A stretch of DNA of 64,000 nt from Paragordius varius (taxonomy: Eukaryota > Nematomorpha): assembly GCA_964247055.1 (NCBI GenBank), contig OZ176050.1, positions 5,456,001 through 5,520,000 on the forward strand, in the 5' to 3' direction. The translations under genes were made by a program, and so were the position numbers. The notes below the pieces were generated by a model that had not been told where the DNA came from, made no database searches, and saw nothing but the letters and a program-made list of their open reading frames with translations. Positions 36,304 to 51,100 of the stretch are shown here, piece by piece (position 1 is the stretch's first letter; each line of letters starts with the position of its first letter).

Positions 36304-36683
36304 AGATTTACTCCACATTTAACCATTGCAAAATTGTCAAAAATAAGAAAGCTAAATGATCGGAAGCTTGTAAGATACTTTGATGAAGAACATTTCAAAA
36401 TTTATAAGGATGTTGTATTTGGAACAGAAAACGTTAATCACTTATATTTCTCAAGTATGGGGAGAATTGGGCCTAATGACTTCAAAAAGGATGATATCCA
36501 AATAGATGGTTACTATCACAATATTCACAAATTATCATTAAGTATTATGTTTTTTTTTCATAAAATTTTTTAAACAAATTGGTTTACATTATTTTTATAT
36601 CAGAAAATGAAATTTATGATGAAACGACCGATGACATTTACGATACCATGGAAGAAATATTAAACAAAATTACATTAAAATGA
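36304..36683 (+). CDS. Unidentified protein, C-terminal two exons
   Basis: Exon 36304-36541 and exon 36604-36683 join in phase over a 62-nt intron (GTATTA to ATCAG), ending TGA. The product has KLNDRKLVRYFDEEHFKIY, then FGTENVNHLYFSSMGRIGP, and an acidic tail with EIYDETTDDIYDTM, which could be a tyrosine-based docking stretch. There is no ATG before the open segment, so it probably continues upstream through an unplaced exon. AATAAT/AATAAA-rich sequence follows. I do not recognise the family. Confidence 0.5.
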
Positions 36684-38058
36684 TACTATTATATTATTTA
36701 TAATTAATATTTTATGACTTATTACAAAATATAATATGAATAATAAATAATATATTAAAATATATTTTCATCATATGTTTAAATAGCATATTAATAAAAC
36801 TGAAGGGTATAATTTATTCCTGAAAAATCTTTAACCTAACAATTAAAATATACTTTTTATTTAAATATACTTCAATATTTTTTATCTAAATATGATTCTC
36901 CACCGTAAATTTTTTGCTGCCAAATAAAAACTCTTTGAAAATAATAACTAATTATTAACTTCAATCAGCTGTTTATAATTATGAAGTTTTCTTAAATGGA
37001 GAGTATCATAGTATTTAATTATATATAAAGTCTGGTAATTAAACTTGAGCAGAAATACGCTTAAAATTACCACTTTAGGAGATGAAAGATATCTTAAAAT
37101 TTTTTATAAAATAATTACCTGTAATTGAGTATTATTATAATTCGGAGCTTTTTTTATTTTACCTCTTTAGTAATTTCTCATAAACAAAACATATTACTTT
37201 GAGCACCTATCTTTGAGTTTTAAAATTTAAAAATATAACTTAAAAAATTATTTTTTTAATATTAATTTTAACTGAAATGATTAAATATTTAAATATAAAA
37301 TATATTTTATATCCATAAAATAGAATGAATTTTTGAGTCAGAATCAATATTTTGATTTCATATAGTTATTTAATCTAATTGGGGCATTCATAGATATGCA
37401 TTATATAACTTTTTGGGGCTTATTTAAAAATTTCAAACATGCAAAATTGCAAAAAATTAACATATCAAACTTGCTCCATATTTGTTTTTGAAAATTGCTA
37501 CATAACTGGCAATTATATTAAGTCAATATAATAAATTTATAATTTGATTATATTATAAATTTGACAAATTTTTATTAAATAATTATAAAAAACAGCTTTT
37601 TGTATCAATAAAAATTTAATTATAATATATAATAGCAAAAAATTTCCACTGGTTAACTCTGGGACAACAACACATGCATTTTTAACAATCAAAAGGAAGT
37701 GATATAAATTAAAAATATATTGGTGGAGGTAGATGTTTAAAGTTTTTTATCATCTTCAACAGCATTTTAAGGATACCACCTGTTTTGGGGCATGGATTAA
37801 TGTTTGGAAACAGGAACTGGCTTGGTTCCGATTGAAAAATCATTCTTATCTATGTGAAGGTAAACCGCAGGCGGGATGGTATATTAGGCAGGACATCGGC
37901 TTCTATACGCTGTGTTTGTGCATTGACAGAGTGTGACCCTAAAACTCAAATTTTTTATTATAACTGTCAGCCTTAGCAGGCGAGTGTAAAGCTTTTACAT
38001 TCCTGATACAATTTAGGTCCTTACTCTTCAATAAAAAGGGGAACAAAAGTCTCTAAAC

Positions 38059-38340
38059 CAGCGATACTCAGACTGCGCCCCACGGGCCGCATGTGCCGCT
38101 TTAAAAACGCTTTTTGAAGACCTCAATTATAAAAAAATATGGTTGCTTATAAATAATAGTTCAATTTTTAAGTGATCGATATTTTATTATTCTTCGGTTC
38201 CGTTTGATAGCTAAGTTTTTAATCAGCGATTTTATTTTGCCTCTTTTTGATTGTACGCATCTTGTTGAAGAATTTGTTGATCATAAGGATTTCATTTTAG
38301 AAAAAATATTTAAAGGAAATCCGAAAAGAAAAGGTATTGA
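38059..38340 (+). mobile_element. Truncated left end of a GTF2I/ZBED-like hAT element
   Basis: CAGCGATACTCAGACTGCGC followed by a CGGGCCGC stretch matches the left end of the 31972 element with substitutions. No right end is found, so it is a deleted relative. Confidence 0.6.
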
Positions 38341-38540
38341 GTGCTGACATGTGCCTTATAAATATTATGAAAATATAAACTGTATTGAATATCTTTATTT
38401 TGTATCAATTTACATCGTGGCAAAAAGAAATAAGTCAAAGGACATAGGTATATGACGTTTTGGCCTGTTATGATAACTAGATTTAAAAATTATTGGTTAA
38501 TATTAATATATCATTTTGTAGAAGATGCTATTATCTAAAT

Positions 38541-38745
38541 CAGTGATTCCCAGCCTTTTTTATTCACGCCCCACCAAATGAACTTCGTTTTTCAATTTAG
38601 ATTAAATAATGTAAAATAAACCAATTATCAAATAATAGTAAACATTATGATTATTAAAATATATTTGAGGTCGTATTCGAATATTTCGAACCCCCTAGAT
38701 TTTTCTCCACCTTTGAGGGCGTTGCCCCCCATTTCGCAATCTAAT
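38541..38745 (+). mobile_element. hAT-type end of a third subfamily
   Basis: CAGTGATTCCCAGCCTTTTT is a classic hAT terminus. About 150 bases on, CCCCCTAGATTTTT and GGGCGTTGCCCCCC resemble the G+C-rich subterminal part of such elements. The other terminus is not evident. Confidence 0.5.
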
Positions 38746-39597
38746 TATTTGTGTAGAAGCAAAAAATGTTGGTGTGGTGATTTAGTTTATGTGTCTGTAT
38801 GTAGGTAGATGTGAAATGTTTGTCGGTATTATATTGTGTCCCTTAAGAAAAAAACGGTTATGTACTTCCCGAGATGTATATTTCCCACAAAGATACTCCA
38901 CATACCAAAGAACATCTTTACCTTATTAAACGCTGAAATGCTTTCGTGTTTTCAAAGACAATTAGACAATGTGAAATTCTCATATCAGCTCAAATTTCTT
39001 TCCCTAAAGATTCTGCAAACGATTTCAAGATGAAAGGTGAACCTTTCAAGTGAAATGACTTTGTTGGAGTTGGTAGTTCATATTTAATACTAATTCTTCA
39101 ATCTTTGGATTTAGGTATATTAAATATTTACTATTAAATCAATTTTTGGGAATGGTCGATGAATATAATTTACACCCATTTTATTTGAACTTTTCATGTG
39201 TAACCACATATACAATGGTTTGTATTTGTATTGCCCCCATGCATGCCACGGGCAATATCTAATGCGCTAATGCAAACGCAAGCCATGGTAGACTCCATTC
39301 TGACGAAACTACTTGCCAATCGTGATTGAACCGGGCTGATTACCAATCCTCGACATTTTTGAGCCGGATTATGCTTGGACAGATAGAATGGTTTGATTGG
39401 AGAGTCGGTAATATTCTTATAATATTTATTCCCATATCTTCTGAATTAAAGTACATAACTATTTTATACCATTCTTTGGAAATTTATTATTTGATTATAA
39501 TATTTACTTGAGTGGTTAACAACGACGGTTTATAACAACGGTTTTTATGTTTTTTTTTCTTTCTAATTAACCTTTTTTGCGATTTTTTCTTAAGTAA

Positions 39598-41560
39598 CTA
39601 ATGACGTAATCTTACCGATAATTATTTGTAATGATTTGCAATAAATAGAGGTAATGGAGGTAAAATAATAAAAAACATATTTAATAAAAAGAATGCCTTT
39701 AATTATCTTTTACGGGTTTTTGCATAGGCTCAAATACTGTTTACTCGAATTTGACCTTATTTAAGCAGTCCCTTATTAAAGTTAATATTCAACTATCATT
39801 CGATTTAATTTAAGATTTTCGTTTTACAAAATCATGGTTAAAAGTTTTATTTTAAAATTGTGTTCACACAGCTGGGATCAAGGGATATAAAAAGGAACTA
39901 ATTTGTGGTCCGTTTTTAGAGGAAAGAATGATACATAAATTTCCCAGAAATGTGTTTAACTGAAGTGTATTGCTTCTTAAGTTTTTTAATCAGCTCCAAA
40001 ACATCGCCATTTTTGTATGGCGTCTCAGTTTTAAACCGGTGGACTCTTACCCATAGGCCTATATGAAAAAAGCGCTGAGTAAAATTATTTGCCTTTATAG
40101 CGCAAATATTTGGAATCATCGTCTCATAAGTTATTCGTAAAAATACCTCAACACTATATCATCGTTATATAATGGCGTATTTTAAAGCATTAAGTCCCCA
40201 AATTAACCGCTAATAAAAAAAACGCCTGACCTTTTTTACCTAGTTATGGGTATTTGGCGGGTAACTCCTTACCTAGGGGCAGGTATGAAAAAGCGTGGGC
40301 AAAATTTTTGTCTTTATATGGGGAATATCTGGAATTATCATGGAATCCAAATGTTCCATTACGACTCATAGTTTTCTGAAATTTGGCTCTAAAGGCATGC
40401 TGTATCGATATGGTGACACGGTTTTATGCGGGTGCTCCTTAACCAGGGGGGAAACACAAAAACGCTCGATTAAAATTTGCCTTAATTTGGGTAATACCTG
40501 GAATCATGATTGATTCCATATGCTCTCGTGGGATTTGCAAAATATTGCCTCAAAATAAATAAGTCATTCTATGGTGGCGCATTTTTCAGGTCAATGGCCT
40601 AATTAAAGGGTAATTTAATAAAACGGCTCAACTTAAATTTTTGCCTTTTTACGGGTAATATATCAAGCCCTTATTTAAATCATATGGCCTGATAAGTTTT
40701 TTAAAATTTGCCTCGAGCTGTATCGATATGGTGGCGCAGTTGTAGGAAGGTACCCCCTCTCTAAAGGCCAATATAAAAAGACGTTTGATAAAAAATTTTG
40801 CCATTATAGGGAAATACCTGGAATCATTCATTCCTTATGTTCTTAATAGTTTTTGGAAGAATAACTTTAAATACTAAATAATAGTTCAATGATAGCACAT
40901 TTTCTAGGGCGTAAAGGGCCTAATTAACGGCTAATTTAAAATAACGGCTCGACTTAAACTTTTGCCTTTTTACGGGTGATATATGACTTGATTAGTTTTT
41001 TGAAAATTCACTCCTAAACAAAGCAATTTTTAGATGGTGGCGCAGTTTTATGCGGGTAGCTCCGTACCCAAAGGCTGATACAAAAGAGCTTGATTTTAAT
41101 TTTTGACTTTTTGCTGAGACTACCTGCAATCATAATTACTTCCATGTGCTCTCATTAGTTTTTGGAAAAATTACCTCAAAACTGAAAAATCTTTTTATGC
41201 TGACGAATTTTTCTGGGTGTAAAGGGCCTAATTAACGACTAATTCTAAAAACCGCGAGAGCAAAATTTTTGTCTTGTTAGATTTCATGTTTTAGAGCACC
41301 TATTGAACTCATATGGCCTGATAGGTTTTCTGAAATTTAGCTCCAAAGGCATGCTATTTCTTTATGTCAGGGCAGTTTTTAGCAGGTATCGCCTTAAGCA
41401 GCCAATATAAATAAATGCACGACTAAAATTTTTGCCTTATAACAGGGAATACCTGCAATCCTCATTGAATTTTTAGGGTCTTGTAACTTGAGAGAAAAAT
41501 AGAGTAAAAAAATTAATTTTGTGGACATCGTTTTTTTTAAAAAAGGCTTACGGGGAATAC
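39598..41560. repeat. Dispersed repeat with degenerate internal tandem units
   Basis: Its first part is similar to 18235-19330 (same order of words). It then extends through about ten degenerate units of roughly 160-170 bp, marked by TTTTTGCCTTT, then ACCTGGAATCAT, TTTTTTGAAAAT and GGTGGCGCA. It carries no significant reading frame and abuts the satellite directly. Family unknown. Confidence 0.65.
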
Positions 41561-41716
41561 TTATATATGATTGGATAATAAATTTGATTGTTCAGAAGTT
41601 ACGGTTGATTGTTGAAAAATTCAATAGTTGATTGGATATTACAACTTGATTGTTGAGAAGTTAGGGTTGATTTTTGGAAATATTTATTTTTGATTGGGAA
41701 ATATAATTTGATTGTT

Positions 41717-42182
41717 GAGAAATTACGGGTCATTGTTGAAAATTTTCATACTTGATTGGAAAATATAATTTGTTTGCTGAGTAGTTACAGTTGATTGTTG
41801 AAAAATCTAATACTTGATTGGAAAATATGGATTTACGTTTGATTGTTTAAAAAAATAATATTTGATTATAAAATATAATTTGATTGTTTAGAGTTACGGT
41901 TAATTGTTGGTAATACTCATATTTGATTGGAAATTATAATTTGATTGTTGAGAAATTACGGGTCATTGTTGAAAATTTTCATACTTGATTGGAAAATATA
42001 ATTTGTTTGCTGAGTAGTTACAGTTAATTGTTGAAAAATCTAATACTTGATTGGAAAATATGGATTTACGTTTGATTGTTTAAAAAAATAATATTTGATT
42101 ATAAAATATAATTTGATTGTTTAGAGTTACGGTTAATTGTTGGTAATACTCATATTTGATTGGAAATTATAATTTGATTGTT
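41717..42182 (+). repeat. 233-bp higher-order unit present twice at the satellite edge
   Basis: The block beginning GAGAAATTACGGGTCATTG at 41717 recurs at 41950 with almost no changes, including edge-specific variants (TTTGCTGAGTAGTTACAG, ATGGATTTACG). Monomers inside the unit differ strongly from one another, so this is a recent duplication of an old, diverged segment. Confidence 0.85.
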
Positions 42183-45100
42183 GAGAAGTTACGGTTTATT
42201 TTTGGTAAAACTTATATTTGAATGGAAAATATAATTTGATTGTTGAGAAGTTACGGTTTATTGTTGGATATACTCATATTTGAATGGAAAATATAATTTG
42301 ATTGTTGAGAAGTTACGGTTGATTATTGGAAATACTCATATTTGAATGGAAAATTCAATTTGATTGTTGAGAAGTTACGGTATGTTGTTGGATATGCTCA
42401 TATTTGATTGGAGAATATAATTTGATTGTTGAGAGGTTACGGTTGATTGTTGGAAATACTCATATTTGAATGGAAATATTTTGATTGTTGAGAAGTTACG
42501 GTTTATTGTTAGATATACTCATATTTGAATGGAAAATATAATTTGATTGTTGAGAAGTTACGGTTTATTATTGGAAATACTCTTATTTGATTGGAGAATA
42601 TAATTTGATTGTTGAGAGGTTACAGTTGATTGTTGGAAATACTCATATTTGAATGAAAAATATAATTTGATTGTTGAGAAGTTACGGTTAATTATTGAAT
42701 ATACTCATATTTGAATGGAAATATTTTGATTGTTGAGAAGTTACGGTTTGTTGTTGGATATGCTCATATTTGAATGGAAAATATAATTTGATTGTTGAGA
42801 AGTTACGGTTGATTATTGGATATACTCTTATTTGATTGGAGAATATAATTTGATTGTTGAGAGGTTACAGTTGATTGTTGGAAATACTCATATTTGAATG
42901 GAAAATATAATTTGATTGTTGAGAATTTACGGTTAATTATTGGATACACTCATATTTGAATGGAAATAATTTGATTGTTGAGAAGTTACCGATGATTGTT
43001 GGATATACTTATTTTGAATGGAAAATATAATTTGATTGTTGAGAAGTTAGGGTTGATTATTGGAAATACTCATATTTGAATGGAAAATTCAATTTGATTG
43101 TTGAGAAGTTACGGTTTATTGTTGGATATACTCATATTTGATTGGAGAATATAATTTTATTGTTGAGAGGTTACGGTTGATTGTTGGAAATACTCACATT
43201 TGAATGGAAAATATAATTTGATTGTTGAGAAGTTACGGTTAATTATTGGATATACTCATATTTGAATGGAAATAATTTGATTGTTGAGAAGTTATTGTTG
43301 ATTGTTGGATATACTCATATTTGATTGGAAAATATAATTTGATTGTTGAGAGGTTACGGTTGATTGTTGGAAATATTCATATTTGATTGGAAAATATAAT
43401 TTGATTGTTTAGAAGTTACGGTTGATTATTGGATATACTCATATTTGAATGGAAAATTCAATTTGATTGTTGAGAAGTTAGGGTTTATTGTTGGATATAC
43501 TCATATTTGATTGGAGAATATAATTTGATTGTTGAGAAGTTACGGATTATTGTTGGATATACTCATATTTGAGTGGAAAATATAATTTGATTGTTGAGAG
43601 GTTACGGTTGATTGTTGGATTAACTCATATTTGAATGGAAATCATAATTTGATTGTTGAGAAGTTACGGTTTATTGTTGGATATACTCATATTTGAATGG
43701 AAAATATAATTTGATTGTTGAGAGGTTACGGTTGATTGTTGGAAATACTCATATTTGAATGAAAAATATAATTTGATTGTTGATTACGGTTGATTGTTGG
43801 ATATACTCATATTTGAATGGAAAATATAATTTGATTGTTGAGAAGTTACGGTTGATTGTTGGAAATACTCATATTTGATTGGAGAATATAATTGGATTGT
43901 TGAGAAGTTACGGATTATTGTTGGATATACTCATATTTGAGTGGAAAATATAATTTGATTGTTGAGAAGTTACGGTTGATTGTTGGATATACTCATATTT
44001 GATTGGAAAATATAATTTGATTGTTGAGAGGTTACGGTTGATTGTTGGAAATATTCATATTTGAATGAAAAATATAATTTGATTGTTGATTACGGTTGAT
44101 TGTTGGATATACTCATATTTGAATGGAAAATATAATTTGATTGTTGAGAGGTTACGGTTGATTGTTGGAAATACTCATATTTGAATGAAAAATATAATTT
44201 GATTGTTGATTACGGTTGATTGTTGGATATACTCATATTTGAATGGAAAATATAATTTGATTGTTGAGAGGTTACGGTTGATTGTTGGAAATACTCATAT
44301 TTGAATGAAAAATATAATTTGATTGTTGATTACGGTTGATTGTTGGATATACTCATATTTGAATGGAAAATATAATTTGATTGTTGAGAAGTTACGGTTG
44401 ATTGTTGGAAATACTCATATTTGATTGGAGAATATAATTTGATTGTTGAGAAGTTACGGATTATTGTTGGATATACTCATATTTGAGTGGAAAATATAAT
44501 TTGATTGTTGAGAGGTTACGGTTGATTGTTGGATTAACTCATATTTGAATGGAAATTATAATTTGATTGTTGAGAAGTTACGGTTTATTGTTGGATATAC
44601 TCATGTTTGATTGGAAAATATAATTTGATTGTTGAGAGGTTACGGTTGATTGTTGGAAATACTCATAATTGATTGGAGAATATAATTTGATTGTTGAGAA
44701 GTTACGGATTATTGTTGGATATACTCATATTTGATTGGAAAATATAATTTGATTGTTGAGAAGTTACGGATTATTGTTGGATATACTCATATTTGAGTGG
44801 AAAATATAATTTGATTGTTGAGAAGTTACGGTTGATTGTTGGATATACTCATATTTGATTGGAAAAAATAATTTGATTGTTGAGAGGTTACGGTTGATTG
44901 TTGGAAATATTCATATTTGATTGGAGAATATAATTTGATTGTTGAGAAGTTACGGATTATTGTTGGATATACTCATATTTGAGTGGAAAATATAATTTGA
45001 TTGTTGAGAGGTTACGGTTGATTGTTGGATTAACTCATATTTGAATGGAAATTATAATTTGATTGTTGAGAAGTTACGGTTTATTGTTGGATATACTCAT

Positions 45101-48100
45101 GTTTGATTGGAAAATATAATTTGATTGTTGAGAAGTTACGGTTGATTGTTAGTATACTCATATTTGAATGGAAAATATAATTTGATTGTTGAGAAGTTAC
45201 GGTTGATTGTTAGATATACTCATATTTGAATGGAAAATATAATTTGATTGTTGAGATGTTACGGTTGATTGTTAGATATATTTATATTTGAATGGAAAAT
45301 ATAATTTGATATTTGAGAAGTTACGGTTAATTATTGAATATACTAATATTTGAATGGAAATATTTTGATTGTTGAGAAGTTACGGTTTGTTGTTGGATAT
45401 GCTCATATTTGAATGGAAAATATAATTTGATTGTTGAGAAGTTACGGTTGATTATTGGATATACTCTTATTTGATTGGAGAATATAATTTGATTGTTGAG
45501 AGGTTACAGTTGATTGTTGGAAATACTCATATTTGAATGGAAAATATAATTTGATTGTTGAGAATTTACGGTTAATTATTGGATACACTCATATTTGAAT
45601 GGAAATAATTTGATTGTTGAGAAGTTACCGATGATTGTTGGATATACTTATTTTGAATGGAAAATATAATTTGATTGTTGAGAGGTTACGGTTGATTGTT
45701 GGAAATACTCACATTTGAATGGAAAATATAATTTGATTGTTGAGAAGTTACGGTTAATTATTGGATATACTCATATTTGAATGGAAATAATTTGATTGTT
45801 GAGAAGTTATTGTTGATTGTTGGATATACTCATATTTGATTGGAAAATATAATTTGATTGTTGAGAGGTTACGGTTGATTGTTGGAAATATTCATATTTG
45901 ATTGGAAAATATAATTTGATTGTTTAGAAGTTACGGTTGATTATTGGATATACTCATATTTGAATGGAAAATTCAATTTGATTGTTGAGAAGTTAGGGTT
46001 TATTGTTGGATATACTCATATTTGATTGGAGAATATAATTTGATTGTTGAGAAGTTACGGATTATTGTTGGATATACTCATATTTGAGTGGAAAATATAA
46101 TTTGATTGTTGAGAGGTTACGGTTGATTGTTGGATTAACTCATATTTGAATGGAAATTATAATTTGATTGTTGAGAAGTTATGGTTTATTGTTGGATATA
46201 CTCATGTTTGATTGGAAAATATAATTTGATTGTTGAGAGGTTACGGTTGATTGTTGGAAATACTCATATTTGAATGAAAAATATAATTTGATTGTTGATT
46301 ACGGTTGATTGTTGGATATACTCATATTTGAATGGAAAATATAATTTGATTGTTGAGAAGTTACGGTTGATTGTTGGAAATACTCATATTTGATTGGAGA
46401 ATATAATTTGATTGTTGAGAAGTTACGGATTATTGTTGGATATACTCATATTTGAGTGGAAAATATAATTTGATTGTTGAGAAGTTACGGTTGATTGTTG
46501 GATATACTCATATTTGATTGGAAAATATAATTTGATTGTTGAGAGGTTACGGTTGATTGTTGGAAATATTCATATTTGATTGGAGAATATAATTTGATTG
46601 TTGAGAAGTTACGGATTATTGTTGGATATACTCATATTTGAGTGGAAAATATAATTTGATTGTTGAGAGGTTACGGTTGATTGTTGGATTAACTCATATT
46701 TGAATGGAAATTATAATTTGATTGTTGAGAAGTTACGGTTTATTGTTGGATATACTCATGTTTGATTGGAAAATATAATTTGATTGTTGAGAGGTTACGG
46801 TTGATTGTTGGAAATACTCATAATTGATTGGAGAATATAATTTGATTGTTGAGAAGTTACGGATTATTGTTGGATATACTCATATTTGATTGGAAAATAT
46901 AATTTGATTGTTGAGAAGTTACGGATTATTGTTGGATATACTCATATTTGAGTGGAAAATATAATTTGATTGTTGAGAAGTTACGGTTGATTGTTGGATA
47001 TACTCATATTTGATTGGAAAAAATAATTTGATTGTTGAGAGGTTACGGTTGATTGTTGGAAATATTCATATTTGATTGGAGAATATAATTTGATTGTTGA
47101 GAAGTTACGGATTATTGTTGGATATACTCATATTTGAGTGGAAAATATAATTTGATTGTTGAGAGGTTACGGTTGATTGTTGGATTAACTCATATTTGAA
47201 TGGAAATTATAATTTGATTGTTGAGAAGTTACGGTTTATTGTTGGATATACTCATGTTTGATTGGAAAATATAATTTGATTGTTGAGAAGTTACGGTTGA
47301 TTGTTAGTATACTCATATTTGAATGGAAAATATAATTTGATTGTTGAGAAGTTACGGTTGATTGTTAGATATACTCATATTTGAATGGAAAATATAATTT
47401 GATTGTTGAGATGTTACGGTTGATTGTTAGATATATTTATATTTGAATGGAAAATATAATTTGATTGTTGAGAAGTTACGGTTGATTATTGGATATACTC
47501 ATATTTGAATGGAAATATTTTGATTGTTGAGAAGTTACGGTTTATTGTTAGATATACTCATATTTGAATGGAAAATATAATTTGATTGTTGAGAAGTTAC
47601 GGTTGATTATTGGATATACTCTTATTTGATTGGAGAATATAATTTGATTGTTGAGAATTTACGGTTAATTATTGGATATACTCATATTTGAATGGAAATA
47701 ATTTGATTGTTGAGAAGTTACGGATGATTGTTGGATATACTTATTTTGAATGGAAAATATAATTTGATTGTTGAGAAGTTAGGGTTGATTATTGGAAATA
47801 CTCATATTTGAATGGAAAATATAATTTGATTGTTGAGAATTTACGGTTAATTATTGGATATACTCATATTTGAATGGAAATAATTTGATTGTTGAGAAGT
47901 TACGGATGATTGTTGGATATACTTATTTTGAATGGAAAATATAATTTGATTGTTGAGAAGTTAGGGTTGATTATTTGAAATACTCATATTTGAATGGAAA
48001 TAATTTGATTGTTGAGAAGTTATTGTTGATTGTTGGATATACTCATATTTGATTGGAAAATATAATTTGATTGTTTAGAAGTTACGGTTGATTATTGGAT

Positions 48101-51100
48101 ATACTCATATTTGAATGGAAAATTCAATTTGATTGTTGAGAAGTTACGGTTTATTGTTGGATATACTCATATTTTATTGGAAAATATAATATGATTGTTG
48201 AGAGGTTACGGTTGATTATTGGATATACTCATATTTGAGTGAAAAATATAATTTGATTGTTGAGAAGTTACGGTTAATTATTGAATATACTCATATTTGA
48301 ATGGAAAATATAATTTGATTGTTGAGAAGTTACGGTTGATTATTGGATATACTCTTATTTGATTGGAAAATATAATTTGATTGTTGAGAAGTTACGGTTT
48401 ATTTTTGGTAAAACTTATATTTGAATGGAAAATATAATTTGATTGTTGAGAAGTTACGGTTGATTATTGGAAATACTCATATTTGAATGGAAAATTCAAT
48501 TTGATTGTTGAGAAGTTACGGTTTATTGTTGGATATACTCATATTTGATTGGAGAATATAATTTGATTGTTGAGAGGTTACGGTTGATTGTTGGAAATAC
48601 TCATATTTGAATGGAAAATATAATTTGATTATTGAGAAGTTACGGTTTATTGTTGGATATACTCAAATTTGAATGGAAAATATAATTTGATTGTTGAGAA
48701 GTTACGGTTTATTGTTGGATATACTCATATTGAAAATATAATTTGATTGTTGAGAGGTTACGGTTGATTGTTGGAAATACTCATATTTGAATGAAAAATA
48801 TAATTTGATTGTTGAGAAGTTACGGTTTATTGTTGGATATACTCATATTTGATTGGAGAATATAATTTGATTGTTGAGAGGTTACGGTTGATTGTTGGAA
48901 ATACTCATATTTGAATGGAAAATATAATTTTATTGTTGAGAAGTTACGGTTGATTGTTGGAAATACTCATATTTGAGTGGAAAATATAATTAGTTGTTGA
49001 GAAGTTACGGTTTATTGTTGTTGGATATACTCATATTTGAATGGAAAATATAATTTGATTGTTGAGAAGTTACGGTTTATTGTTGGATATACTCATATTT
49101 GAATGAAAAATATAATTTGATTGTTGAGAAGTTACGGTTTATTGTTGTTGGATATACTCATATTTGAATGGAAAATATAATTTGATTGTTGAGAAGTTAC
49201 GGTTGATTGTTGGATATACTCATATTTGAATGAAAAATATAATTTGATTGTTGAGAAGTTACGGTTTATTGTTGGATATACTCTTATTTGATTGGAGAAT
49301 ATAATTTGATTGTTGAGAGGTTAGAGTTGATTGTTGGAAATACTCATATTTGAATGGAAAATATAATTTGATTGTTGAGAAGTTACGGTTAATTATTGGA
49401 TATACTCTTATTTGATTGGAGAATATAATTTGATTGTTGAGAGGTTAGAGTTGATTGTTGGAAATACTCATATTTGAATGGAAATAATTTGATTGTTGAG
49501 AAGTTACGGATGATTGTTGGATATACTCATATTTGAAGGGAAAATATATTTTGATTGTTGAGAAGTTACGGTTGATTATTGGAAATACTCATATTTGTAT
49601 GGAAAATATATAATTGATTGTTGAGAAGTTACGGTTGATTGTTGGATGTACTCATATTTGAAGGGAAAATATATTTTGATTGTTGAGAAGTTACGGTTGA
49701 TTATTGGAAATACTCATATTTGTATGGAAAATATATAATTGATTGTTGAGAAGTTACGGTTGATTGTTGGATATACTCTTATTTGATTGGAGAATATAAT
49801 TTGATTGTTGAGAGGTTAGAGTTGATTGTTGGAAATACTCATATTTGAATGAAAAATATAATTTGATTGTTGAGAAGTTACGGTTTATTGTTGGATATAC
49901 TCTTATTTGATTGGAGAATATAATTTGATTGTTGAGAGGTTAGAGTTGATTGTTGGAAATACTCATATTTGAATGGAAATAATTTGATTGTTGAGAAGTT
50001 ACGGATGATTGTTGGATATACTCATATTTGAAGGGAAAATATATTTTGATTGTTGAGAAGTTACGGTTGATTATTGGAAATACTCATATTTGTATGGAAA
50101 ATATATAATTGATTGTTGAGAAGTTACGGTTGATTGTTGGATGTACTCATATTTGAAGGGAAAATATATTTTGATTGTTGAGAAGTTACGGTTGATTATT
50201 GGAAATACTCATATTTGTATGGAAAATATATAATTGATTGTTGAGAAGTTACGGTTGATTGTTGGATATACTCATATTTGAGTGGAAAATATAATTTGAT
50301 TGTTGAGAAGTTACGGTTAATTATTGGATATACTCTTATTTGATTGGAGAATATAATTTGATTGTTGAGAGGTTAGAGTTGATTGTTGGAAATACTCATA
50401 TTTGAATGAAAAATATAATTTGATTGTTGAGAAGTTACGGTTTATTGTTGGATATACTCTTATTTGATTGGAGAATATAATTTGATTGTCTAGAGGTTAG
50501 AGTTGATTGTTGGAAATACTCATATTTGAATGGAAATAATTTGATTGTTGAGAAGTTACGGATGATTGTTGGATATACTCATATTTGAAGGGAAAATATA
50601 TTTTGATTGTTGAGAAGTTACGGTTGATTATTGGAAATACTCATATTTGTATGGAAAATATATAATTGATTGTTGAGAAGTTACGGTTGAATGTTGGATA
50701 TACTCATATTGAAAATATAATTTGATTGTTGAGAGGTTACGGTTGATTGTTGGAAATACTCATATTTGAATGAAAAATATAATTTGATTGTTGAGAGGTT
50801 ACGGTTGATTGTTGGAAATACTCATATTTGAATGGAAAATATAATTTGATTGTTGAGAGGTTACGGTTGATTGTTGGAAATACTCATATTTGAATGGAAA
50901 ATATAATTTGATTGTTGAGAAGTTACGGTTGATTGTTGGATATACTCATATTTGAGTGGAAAATATAATTTGATTGTTGAGAAGTTACGGTTGTTTGTTG
51001 GATATACTCATATTTGAATGGAAAATATAATTTGATTGTTGAGAAGTTACGGTGGATTGTTGGAAATACTCATATTTGAATGGAAAATATAATTTGATTG

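Larger units (their letters stand above)
36684..39597. other. Gene-poor region with transposon ends and two GC-richer islands
   Basis: Mostly AT-rich without genes. It includes two islands of balanced composition at about 37725-37940 and 39225-39420 that look like old coding or element remnants, plus two hAT left ends (38059 and 38541). Confidence 0.5.
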
